Positions 7,087-12,625 of a stretch of 12,658 nt of DNA are shown here, in pieces (the stretch's first letter is position 1; each line of letters starts with the position of its first letter). The stretch is taken from the NCBI GenBank assembly GCA_017936185.1, contig JAGBGA010000085.1:1-12658 (forward strand). The letters run 5' to 3'. Under the pieces are notes generated by a model that saw only the letters and a list, made by a program, of their open reading frames with translations, did not search any database and had not been told where the DNA came from. The translations under genes were made by a program, and so were the position numbers. Source of the stretch: Alphaproteobacteria bacterium. GTDB taxonomy: Bacteria; Pseudomonadota; Alphaproteobacteria; Rs-D84.

Positions 7087-7329
7087 ATGAAAAAAATGTT
7101 TGAAAAATTATTAAATGTTTTATCAAAGAACTTGGGCTATACCGTTGTATTGGTTGCGTCGGTTATACTGTTTGCAATATTTTCAAATGGGTTGCTGTCG
7201 GGATTGATTACGGCGATATCGGCACTGTTGGCGTATACATGCATTGTTGCACTTTATAAAGAATACAAAAGCGTGCCGGCACCAAAGGCAACCAAGAAAG
7301 CAACAACACGAAAGAAAACAGCAAAATAA
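7087..7329 (+). CDS. Small two-helix membrane protein with a basic Lys/Thr tail
   Basis: 80 residues, no family recognised. Two hydrophobic helices at about 16-34 (LGYTVVLVASVILFAIFS) and 36-57 (LLSGLITAISALLAYTCIVA) are joined by a very short turn. The last 20 residues are rich in Lys, Thr, Ala and Pro (KATKKATTRKKTAK). The N-terminus is also basic, so both ends are expected in the cytoplasm. The ATG at 7087 has AAGGA 7 bases upstream; a second in-frame ATG at 7096 (AAAAGGA 8 bases upstream) is possible. The gene has its own extended -10 promoter and a strong terminator, so it is a single-gene unit. The tail could contact nucleic acid or acidic lipids, but that is inference. Confidence 0.72.
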   Translation: MKKMFEKLLNVLSKNLGYTVVLVASVILFAIFSNGLLSGLITAISALLAYTCIVALYKEYKSVPAPKATKKATTRKKTAK

Positions 7330-7333
7330 ATTC

Positions 7334-7359
7334 AATCCCCCGAATGGGGGATTTTTTTT
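7334..7359 (+). terminator. Intrinsic terminator of the 80-residue membrane protein gene
   Basis: Perfect stem AATCCCCC (7334-7341) and GGGGGATT (7346-7353) with loop GAAT and a run of eight T (7352-7359). The same 8-base stem recurs after the HU gene at 11527-11546. Confidence 0.93.
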
Positions 7360-7402
7360 GACCGGGGCTGTCGCGCAAACACCGGTAACAAAGAATGAAT
7401 GA

Positions 7403-7439
7403 CCTGGATTCTGGGGGCAGAAAGCCCCAGAATGACAGG
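7403..7439. repeat. Palindromic intergenic element resembling GGATTC...GAATGAC dispersed repeats
   Basis: A perfect 9-base inverted repeat, ATTCTGGGG (7408-7416) and CCCCAGAAT (7425-7433), is flanked by CCTG (7403-7406) and CAGG (7436-7439), so CCTGGATTC opens and GAATGACAGG closes the element. Intergenic palindromes with GGATTC and GAATGAC ends are known as dispersed repeats in several proteobacteria, including Rickettsia and Wolbachia; membership here rests on resemblance only. It lies in the non-coding stretch 7360-7503 between the small membrane protein gene and the 3' end of alaS. Confidence 0.5.
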
Positions 7440-7461
7440 TGTGGAGAATTACCCTGGCCTG

Positions 7462-7480
7462 CCCCCGGCCGCGGCGGGGG
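7462..7480. repeat. GC-rich inverted repeat next to the alaS 3' end
   Basis: CCCCC (7462-7466) and GGGGG (7476-7480) enclose the self-complementary GCCGCGGC (7468-7475). Much more GC-rich than its surroundings. It lies 24 bases beyond the alaS stop and could fold as a hairpin in the alaS transcript, but has no T run. It may belong to the same element as the neighbouring palindrome. The rest of 7360-7503 holds ACCGG/CCGGT arms (7361-7365, 7382-7386) and no credible gene. Confidence 0.45.
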
Positions 7481-7503
7481 AAATAGCGGTGTTGATTCAG
7501 TTT

Positions 7504-9582
7504 TTATTCGGCCAATGTACCAACAGACATCGTGATGCGACGGATACCACTGCTGATAGATTTTTCTTTGTTAATGCGCGCTTTGATAATTTCGCCCGTA
7601 TGATTTATGTGTGTACCACCGCATAATTCACACGATACGTCGCCCGCAGTTATAACCTTTACAGTATCGCCGTATTTTTCACCAAACAATGCCATGGCAC
7701 CACGCGCAACCGCCGCATCCATCGACATTTCTTCGTGTAAAACAGGCATATCCATCGATATCCATTTGTTTACAAGGTCTTCGACCGCCTGCTTTTCTTC
7801 GGCGGTCATCGCACGACCAAAACGAAAGTCAAAACGAACAGAATCAGGGCTGACCTTGGAACCACGCTGTTCAACGTCTTCATTCAAGACAGAACGCAAG
7901 GCCGCCTGTAACAAGTGGGTCGCAGTGTGGGCGCGGGCCGTCTGTTGACGAACCGACGAATTTATAACCGGCACAACAATGTCGCCAACCGATAAATCAC
8001 ATGATAAAACACCTTTGTGTATGACAATACTGTCAACGCGGGCCGCTTCGGTAATATTCATGACAGTTTCACCGTTGCGTTTTAATTCACCAGTGTCGCC
8101 GACCTGACCACCTTGGGTGCCATAGAATGTCGTTTTATCCAGCGCAACTTCAACTTCGTCACCGGCAGATGCGCTTTCAACGAATTCACCATTGCGCAAA
8201 ATTGACAATACGCGCGATTCCATTTCAACCGGCGAATATTTTGCATCGTCATCCGTCGCAGGTAATTCAGTCTGGGTTTCCCAAAAAATACGTGTGCCAC
8301 GCGTGTTTGCACGTGAACGTTCTTTTTGTTCCGCCATGGACTTTTCAAAACCCGCAACATCAACATCCAAATTGCGTTCGCGCAAAATCATTTGCGTCAA
8401 ATCAAGCGGAAAACCATATGTATCAAACAACTTGAACGCAACGTCGCCCGGCAAAATGCCGTTGTTCAGTTTTGGCAGTTCACTTTCCAACAACTTCATG
8501 CCGTTTTGCAGCATGTCTGCAAATGCGTTTTCTTCGTTTTGTATTATTTCAACAACACGTGATTGTTCGCGTGCCAATTCTGGATATGCGTCGCCCATTT
8601 CGGTTATTAATGCCGGATATAATTTTGACAACAGCGCACCATGATGCCCCAAGATTTGACCATGACGCATCGCACGACGCAAAATGCGACGAATTACATA
8701 GCCGCGATCTGTGTTTGATGGAATAACACCATCGGCAATCGCGAAACCAACACTGCGTAAATGGTCGGTAATAACCTTGAAACTGGCAATGTTTTCGGGC
8801 GTTTCGGCAACACCGGTTACGTCACTGACCGCGCGTTTCAGGTTTACAAATAAATCTGTGTCATAGTTGTCGGTCTTGCCCTGCATAATCGATGCAAAGC
8901 GTTCCAGACCCGCACCAGTATCAACATTTTGCTTTGGCAGTGGGGTTAAGTTGCCATTCGCATCACGATCGTATTGCATAAATACGTCATTCCAAATTTC
9001 AACCCAACGACCGCCGTCTTCGTCCGCCGACCCAGGTAAACCGCCCGGCAAATCCGCGCCCATGTCATAATGCATTTCAGTACATGGACCACATGGCCCC
9101 GTTTCACCCGCAGACCACCAATTATCTTTGTCGCCCAACAAAATTGCGTCTTTGCCGGCAACTTGTTTCCATATCTTTACCGCTTCGTCATCACTGTAAT
9201 GCGTTGTCACAACAATGCGATTGGGGTCAAGACCGAATACTTTGGTTAACAATTCCCATGACATTTCAATGGCGCCCGCTTTGAAATAATCACCAAATGA
9301 CCAATTGCCCATCATTTCAAAAAATGTATGATGACGTCCATCAAAACCAACGTCTTCAAGGTCGTTATGTTTGCCCCCGGCACGAATGCATTTTTGAACG
9401 TCCGCAACACGTGGCGCAAATGCCGGTTCGGTTCCTTGTAAAATACCCTTCCATGGAACCATGCCCGCAACCGTAAACAGCAACGTCGGATCGTTTGGTA
9501 TCAATGATGAAGATGGCACAATCTTGTGTCCTTTGGATTCAAAATAGTCTAAAAAAGCCTTTCTTATTTCATTATATGTCAT
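7504..9582 (-). CDS. alaS: Alanyl-tRNA synthetase, short form lacking the C-Ala domain
   Basis: Attaches alanine to tRNA-Ala and edits mischarged Ser/Gly. 692 residues against about 875 in typical bacteria. The class II catalytic core is intact: motif 2 region around FFEMMGNWSFGDYFK, tRNA-binding helical domain with GYVIRRILRRAMRHG, and the ETGPCGPCTEMHYD segment. The editing domain has its zinc-binding set His552, His556 (HTATHLL), Cys651 and His658 (CELCGGTH). The protein ends about 34 residues later at GIRRITMSVGTLAE, where others continue into a coiled coil and the C-terminal C-Ala domain. The three minus-strand frames downstream (7503 to 7330) show no C-Ala remnant, so this is not a simple frameshift. 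The ATG at 9582 has AAAGGGA upstream at normal spacing. Own promoter at 9609-9637. The assignment is certain; the truncation is the odd point. Confidence 0.96.
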   Translation of the reverse strand: MTYNEIRKAFLDYFESKGHKIVPSSSLIPNDPTLLFTVAGMVPWKGILQGTEPAFAPRVADVQKCIRAGGKHNDLEDVGFDGRHHTFFEMMGNWSFGDYFKAGAIEMSWELLTKVFGLDPNRIVVTTHYSDDEAVKIWKQVAGKDAILLGDKDNWWSAGETGPCGPCTEMHYDMGADLPGGLPGSADEDGGRWVEIWNDVFMQYDRDANGNLTPLPKQNVDTGAGLERFASIMQGKTDNYDTDLFVNLKRAVSDVTGVAETPENIASFKVITDHLRSVGFAIADGVIPSNTDRGYVIRRILRRAMRHGQILGHHGALLSKLYPALITEMGDAYPELAREQSRVVEIIQNEENAFADMLQNGMKLLESELPKLNNGILPGDVAFKLFDTYGFPLDLTQMILRERNLDVDVAGFEKSMAEQKERSRANTRGTRIFWETQTELPATDDDAKYSPVEMESRVLSILRNGEFVESASAGDEVEVALDKTTFYGTQGGQVGDTGELKRNGETVMNITEAARVDSIVIHKGVLSCDLSVGDIVVPVINSSVRQQTARAHTATHLLQAALRSVLNEDVEQRGSKVSPDSVRFDFRFGRAMTAEEKQAVEDLVNKWISMDMPVLHEEMSMDAAVARGAMALFGEKYGDTVKVITAGDVSCELCGGTHINHTGEIIKARINKEKSISSGIRRITMSVGTLAE

Positions 9583-9601
9583 TTCTGTCCCTTTGTTTTT
9601 T

Positions 9602-9637
9602 CGGGGGTATTGTATAAATATTATCCCCGGGTTTCAA
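9602..9637 (-). promoter_or_regulatory. alaS promoter enclosed by an inverted repeat
   Basis: Minus-strand TTGAAA (9637-9632), 17 bases, TACAAT (9614-9609); start expected near 9602, leader of about 20 bases with AAAGGGA. An inverted repeat with one mismatch, CGGGGGTA (9602-9609) and TATCCCCG (9622-9629), brackets the -10 box and the expected start. It could be an operator or a hairpin; E. coli AlaRS is known to repress its own gene by binding a palindrome around the start of transcription, but no such role is shown here. Confidence 0.6.
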
Positions 9638-9681
9638 TCTTATTATTTTATGTTTTTGAAATTTTTTTACAGAATGTTAAT

Positions 9682-10503
9682 TTATGCCCCAACGGGGGCC
9701 GCAGCCGCAACCAATGCACCACGAATAACAGTGTTAAACGCAGTAATTATTTGTTCAATTTGACGGGTGGCGTTTTTGGCCGGCTGTAACCGAAGGCCGT
9801 ATTTCGTTTGGGCCGTATCAATGTCTGTGGCAATATAGTTTACACAATCCATATAAATCGGACGCGCGTCCGGATTATCAAAGTGCGAAACAATATTTAA
9901 TGCAGACCACATCATCGCATCAATCGGTGCACGAAATGACAAACGTTCAATGATTTCAGATATACCCGGGGCGGCATCACGAATAACGTCGGCCATGCGT
10001 AATGCCGCATCCATACGAACCAACGTCCCCGCCATTCCAACATGCGGGCGAACCAGGAATACATTTTCGTTATCAATGGTGTATCGGGTTGAATCCTTGG
10101 CAACGCGCAAGACATCGATTAACCGCGTTCGTAAAACAACCATATTTTGAATGATGGCAAATGTTTCAGGCGACACATCTGGCACATCAAGATTTGCCAA
10201 TATGTCATCATCATCAACAAACATGAACCAAGACGCACCCATGTTACGCGCACGAACCATATCAAGAATCGCCAAACGCGCGTTTAATGTATCAACACTT
10301 TGTTGGCTGTTTATTATATATAATGGGCCAGTATATCCCAATGCACGAATTTGCTTCTTGGTAACTTTTTCATCGGGATTCGATGCGTGCACAATTAATG
10401 TAAAGTTTTGCTTTAATCGCGCCAGGGCCGGAATTGATAATTCCAGGTAATCATTATAGTATGTGGTCAAACCCACAATAATACGCGACTTTTTTTGAAA
10501 CAT
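9682..10503 (-). CDS. GT-A-like glycosyltransferase (family 2-type fold, putative)
   Basis: 273 residues. The N-terminal beta-alpha pattern RIIVGLTTYYNDYLELSIPAL, a second strand FTLIVHASNP, and NARLAILDMVRARNMGASWFMFVDDDDIL give the layout of a nucleotide-sugar-dependent GT-A transferase. The DDDD at about 97-100 stands where the metal-binding DxD motif is expected. No signal peptide or membrane helix, so it should act in the cytoplasm or at the inner membrane face. The C-terminal part (about 115-260) is not recognised and ends in an Ala-rich tail. The neighbours give no clue to the substrate; no other sugar gene is nearby. The ATG at 10503 lacks a Shine-Dalgarno sequence and coincides with the predicted transcription start. 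A gap of 99 bases without a clear terminator separates it from alaS on the same strand, so some read-through is possible. Confidence 0.72.
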   Translation of the reverse strand: MFQKKSRIIVGLTTYYNDYLELSIPALARLKQNFTLIVHASNPDEKVTKKQIRALGYTGPLYIINSQQSVDTLNARLAILDMVRARNMGASWFMFVDDDDILANLDVPDVSPETFAIIQNMVVLRTRLIDVLRVAKDSTRYTIDNENVFLVRPHVGMAGTLVRMDAALRMADVIRDAAPGISEIIERLSFRAPIDAMMWSALNIVSHFDNPDARPIYMDCVNYIATDIDTAQTKYGLRLQPAKNATRQIEQIITAFNTVIRGALVAAAAPVGA

Positions 10504-10509
10504 GTAAAA

Positions 10510-10538
10510 ATATTAAATAAATCTTTCTTAAAATGCAA
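10510..10538 (-). promoter_or_regulatory. Promoter of the glycosyltransferase gene, leaderless
   Basis: Minus-strand TTGCAT (10538-10533), 17 bases, TAATAT (10515-10510). The seventh base after the -10 box is 10503, the A of the ATG start codon. No ribosome binding site can exist in this transcript. An alternative TTGACA at 10558-10553 has only a poor -10 box, CATTTT, 17 bases on. Confidence 0.62.
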
Positions 10539-10544
10539 TCATTA

Positions 10545-10553
10545 TGATATAAT
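10545..10553 (+). promoter_or_regulatory. Extended -10 promoter of the three-helix membrane protein gene
   Basis: TGATATAAT at 10545-10553, the same nonamer as at 7058 and 11596. The -35 region (TTCTTA at 10525-10530) is weak. A start near 10560 gives a leader of about 23 bases that includes AAGGA (10568-10572). It lies just behind the oppositely directed glycosyltransferase promoter. Confidence 0.55.
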
Positions 10554-10582
10554 GTCAAAACAAGGCCAAGGAAAATGCAGAT

Positions 10583-11059
10583 ATGAAACCGTCAATGATT
10601 TTTGCAATTGTTTTGTTGGTGTCAATCGTATTGATGACGTCGTTTGATTTGACGTTGGCACCAACCAAACCAATTTCACTTTCCGACCAGATGGCGGCCG
10701 GGGCACTTTATGTATGCCCGGCGGCAAGTAATACGTGGGATACAATTTCAAATGGGGTCAGACAATTCTTGACACCAATCAAAGTTGGTTTTTTATTCGC
10801 AACAATGGTCTTGATTTTTGTGTGGGCGTGGGCGTTTTACCAGAATTTGTTAAAAGATAAATTTGTACGCGACGCGTTTAAAAACCCATGGGCGTATACA
10901 AAAATGCTGTTCTGGGCGACGGTTATTATGTTGATGTTGATAATGACGCCAAACCATTTTCGTACGGTGCATTTGGTTAATAATTCTGGAAACTGGGTAC
11001 TTTGCGAAAACAATACGCCGGGCGCAAAACCGGTTCATGCGAACATGGTAACCCGATAA
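10583..11059 (+). CDS. Conserved-looking membrane protein with three predicted helices, function unknown
   Basis: 158 residues, not recognised. Hydrophobic segments at about 5-24 (MIFAIVLLVSIVLMTSF; helix or signal peptide), 66-88 (VGFLFATMVLIFVWAWAFYQNL) and 105-122 (MLFWATVIMLMLIMTP). The short loop between the last two is basic (KDKFVRDAFKNPWAYTK), so it should be cytoplasmic. This places residues 25-65 and the C-terminus (123-158) in the periplasm, and each of these carries one Cys (45 and 141) that could form a disulfide. The ATG at 10583 has AAGGA 10 bases upstream, a long spacer; the ATG at 10575 gives only a three-codon frame. It has its own promoter and precedes the HU promoter. Not a recognisable secretion-system or transport family member. 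Confidence 0.72.
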   Translation: MKPSMIFAIVLLVSIVLMTSFDLTLAPTKPISLSDQMAAGALYVCPAASNTWDTISNGVRQFLTPIKVGFLFATMVLIFVWAWAFYQNLLKDKFVRDAFKNPWAYTKMLFWATVIMLMLIMTPNHFRTVHLVNNSGNWVLCENNTPGAKPVHANMVTR

Positions 11060-11066
11060 AAATACA

Positions 11067-11094
11067 TATTTTTAATAAAAAATACCGATTTTTT
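11067..11094 (+). terminator. Weak AT-only hairpin with T run after the membrane protein gene
   Basis: TATTTTT (11067-11073) and AAAAATA (11078-11084) can pair, with TTTTTT at 11089-11094 and another T run at about 11098-11104. The stem has no GC pair, so termination may be partial. Confidence 0.35.
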
Positions 11095-11114
11095 GCGTTT
11101 TTTTAATTATACAC

Positions 11115-11143
11115 TTGACTTAAAGCGCAGAATTCTCTACGAT
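11115..11143 (+). promoter_or_regulatory. Distal promoter (P1) of the HU gene
   Basis: TTGACT (11115-11120), 17 bases, TACGAT (11138-11143). Transcription should begin near 11150, giving a leader of about 84 bases before the ATG at 11234. Confidence 0.6.
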
Positions 11144-11165
11144 TCGGACAAGCAGTACAGACAAG

Positions 11166-11203
11166 GTCCCTGAAAAAACACATGGATTTGTAAACTGCGG
11201 GAC
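11166..11203 (+). promoter_or_regulatory. Possible alternative hairpins in the HU leader
   Basis: GTCCC (11166-11170) can pair with GGGAC (11199-11203), and its first four bases can instead pair with the upstream GGAC (11146-11149). The two pairings exclude each other. A T run (11206-11210) follows the downstream arm. The stems are short (4-5 pairs), so this is only a candidate for attenuation or autoregulation. Confidence 0.3.
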
Positions 11204-11215
11204 ACTTTTTATAAT
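11188..11215 (+). promoter_or_regulatory. Possible proximal promoter (P2) of the HU gene
   Basis: TTGTAA (11188-11193), 16 bases, perfect TATAAT (11210-11215). A start at about 11222 would fall at the AAAGGAG ribosome binding site, giving a very short leader. The -35 box is imperfect and the box lies in an AT-rich stretch, so chance is possible. Confidence 0.35.
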
Positions 11216-11233
11216 TTATGAAAGGAGAAACAC

Positions 11234-11506
11234 ATGAACAAACAACAATTAATCGAAGCAATTGCAAACGAAGTTGACGTTACAAAAGCAACAGCAGCAG
11301 GCTGCTTGGATGCATTCATCAACACAGTTACAAAAGTTTTAAAGAAAAAAGGCGAAGTTCGCTTGGTTGGCTTTGGTACATTTGCAACAGCAAAACGTAA
11401 AGCAACAACAGGCCGCAACCCACAAACAGGTGCTGCGATTAAAATTCCTGCGTCTACACAGCCAAAGTTCAAACCAGGTAAAGCGTTGAAAGAAGCGTTG
11501 AACTAA
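11234..11506 (+). CDS. HU-family DNA-binding protein
   Basis: 90-residue histone-like protein that dimerises, bends DNA and organises the nucleoid. The complete HU/IHF signature is present: GFGTF (46-50) followed by the beta arm AKRKATTGRNPQTGAAIKIPA, with Asn62-Pro63 at the tip where the proline intercalates between bases. The N-terminal helix MNKQQLIEAIANEVDVTKA is typical for HU rather than IHF subunits. The ATG at 11234 has a near-perfect AAAGGAG (11221-11227) 6 bases upstream, the strongest ribosome binding site in the window, in line with high expression. Two candidate promoters and an intrinsic terminator make it a single-gene unit. The class is certain; whether it is hupA-, hupB- or another paralogue cannot be said. 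Confidence 0.96.
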   Translation: MNKQQLIEAIANEVDVTKATAAGCLDAFINTVTKVLKKKGEVRLVGFGTFATAKRKATTGRNPQTGAAIKIPASTQPKFKPGKALKEALN

Positions 11507-11526
11507 AAAAACTTTAAAAGAACTTT

Positions 11527-11551
11527 AATCCCCCTATCGGGGGATTTTTTT
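11527..11551 (+). terminator. Intrinsic terminator of the HU gene
   Basis: Perfect stem AATCCCCC (11527-11534) and GGGGGATT (11539-11546), loop TATC, T run 11545-11551. The stem is identical to the one at 7334-7353. Confidence 0.93.
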
Positions 11552-11595
11552 GTGCGACAAATGAATAAATTTCGTTTTTATCGTAACGTTTTTTA

Positions 11596-11604
11596 TGATA
11601 TAAT
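11596..11604 (+). promoter_or_regulatory. Extended -10 promoter of the outer-membrane protein gene, leaderless
   Basis: TGATATAAT at 11596-11604, with only a weak TTTATC-like -35 region. The predicted transcription start at 11611-11612 coincides with the ATG at 11612, so the mRNA should have no leader. Confidence 0.6.
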
Positions 11605-11611
11605 TATGGGT

Positions 11612-12589
11612 ATGAGAAAAAGAAATTTTTGTGTTTTATCACTGGCAACTTTGATGCTGGCGTCGCCGGCGGTTGCAAATTGGCAATACCCAGGGACATA
11701 TGTCGGGGATGGTTGGTACGAAGACGATGGTTCGCGCTTTGTTATTTCTGCACGTGGGGGCGCCGCGTTCGGTATGGGAAGTGTAAAAAACGATACCGGT
11801 GCAATTGCAAACGAATACTATATCAGCCCGGATGGCGGAACAATTGTATCGGCGTCTTATTATTTCGCATGTGTCGAAGATGGCGGATGTGCCGGGTATG
11901 AATATGCCGGATATGGGGATTTGAATAAATTACCACCAAGTGAAGATTTTGAAACCTTTTCATTCGCCGCCGGGGCCAGTATTGGTTGGACAGTTCCAAA
12001 TCGACCACAATGGCGTATCGAAGCGGGATTTGACCATATCGAAAAAAGCGAATATAACGCGTCGCCAATGTTCGAAGGCGAATTAACACTTGAAGGGGGC
12101 GACGTGCCCGGATTGTCGATATTGGCACAAAGTTCAACCGTTAATTCAAAAATCGAAACAGATGTATACAGCATTATGGGATTTTATGACTTTTTTGACG
12201 GTCTTCAAAAGCCAATGCACCGAATCATCCCATATATTGGATTCGGTATTGGATATGCAGATACGGAAACCAAGTTGAACTTGTCCGACCCATATGGCGA
12301 CTTGTCCGCCCAGGTTGAATTACAACAGTATGGGGAACTTGACGACTATAACGTGGTGCAGTTTTATCCGTCAAAAAGAAACAGTTCAAATGTCGCCGCA
12401 CTGTTGGCCGCAGGTATGTCTTATGGAATTGCGGAAAACATGTTTGTTGACTTGGGCGCGCGATTGACTTATTTGCCAAAGGTTAAATGGGAACTGACAA
12501 ACGCCGATGAAACAAGACATCGCGAATGGTTCAGCGCAGAAAACATAATATATGTCAATATTATGGCCGGGATAAGATTTGAATTCTAG
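11612..12589 (+). CDS. Outer membrane beta-barrel protein (surface-antigen-like)
   Basis: 325 residues. The signal peptide MRKRNFCVLSLATLMLASPAVA is probably cleaved after residue 22, exposing NWQYPG. The mature part alternates polar and aromatic or hydrophobic residues, as in beta strands: FVISARGGAAFGMGSV, FSFAAGASIGWTV, WRIEAGFDHIE, IIPYIGFGIGYADTETKLN and MFVDLGARLTYL. It ends in IMAGIRFEF with the terminal Phe required for recognition by the BAM complex. The layout recalls the Opa/OmpA-like and rickettsial Msp4/P44-type barrels, but I cannot fix the family. Two Cys in YFACVEDGGCAGYE could form a disulfide in a surface loop. I choose the ATG at 11612; upstream in-frame codons at 11552, 11561 and 11606 lie before the predicted transcription start. 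Likely a client of the LepB, SecG and BepA-like functions in this window. Ends in TAG, the only non-TAA stop here. Confidence 0.83.
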   Translation: MRKRNFCVLSLATLMLASPAVANWQYPGTYVGDGWYEDDGSRFVISARGGAAFGMGSVKNDTGAIANEYYISPDGGTIVSASYYFACVEDGGCAGYEYAGYGDLNKLPPSEDFETFSFAAGASIGWTVPNRPQWRIEAGFDHIEKSEYNASPMFEGELTLEGGDVPGLSILAQSSTVNSKIETDVYSIMGFYDFFDGLQKPMHRIIPYIGFGIGYADTETKLNLSDPYGDLSAQVELQQYGELDDYNVVQFYPSKRNSSNVAALLAAGMSYGIAENMFVDLGARLTYLPKVKWELTNADETRHREWFSAENIIYVNIMAGIRFEF

Positions 12590-12599
12590 GTTTCCCCAC

Positions 12600-12625
12600 G
12601 CCCGTACAAATGTGCGGGCTTTTTT
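12600..12625 (+). terminator. Intrinsic terminator of the outer-membrane protein gene
   Basis: Stem GCCCGTAC (12600-12607) and GTGCGGGC (12612-12619) with loop AAAT and one G-T pair, followed by TTTTTT (12620-12625). The last 33 bases of the window show no further feature. Confidence 0.92.

Noticed and set aside
7330..7503. Frameshifted C-Ala domain of alaS
   Set aside because: The minus-strand frames here show no coiled coil or glycine-rich DHHA1-like motif, and the stretch is taken up by palindromes and a terminator of the opposite gene.
7399..7626. 75-codon plus-strand reading frame covering the repeat and alaS 3' end
   Set aside because: It is formed by the GC-rich repeat and runs antisense into the alaS editing domain.
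11182..11193. Leader mini-ORF ATG GAT TTG TAA before HU
   Set aside because: Three sense codons with no ribosome binding site; expected by chance in AT-rich sequence.
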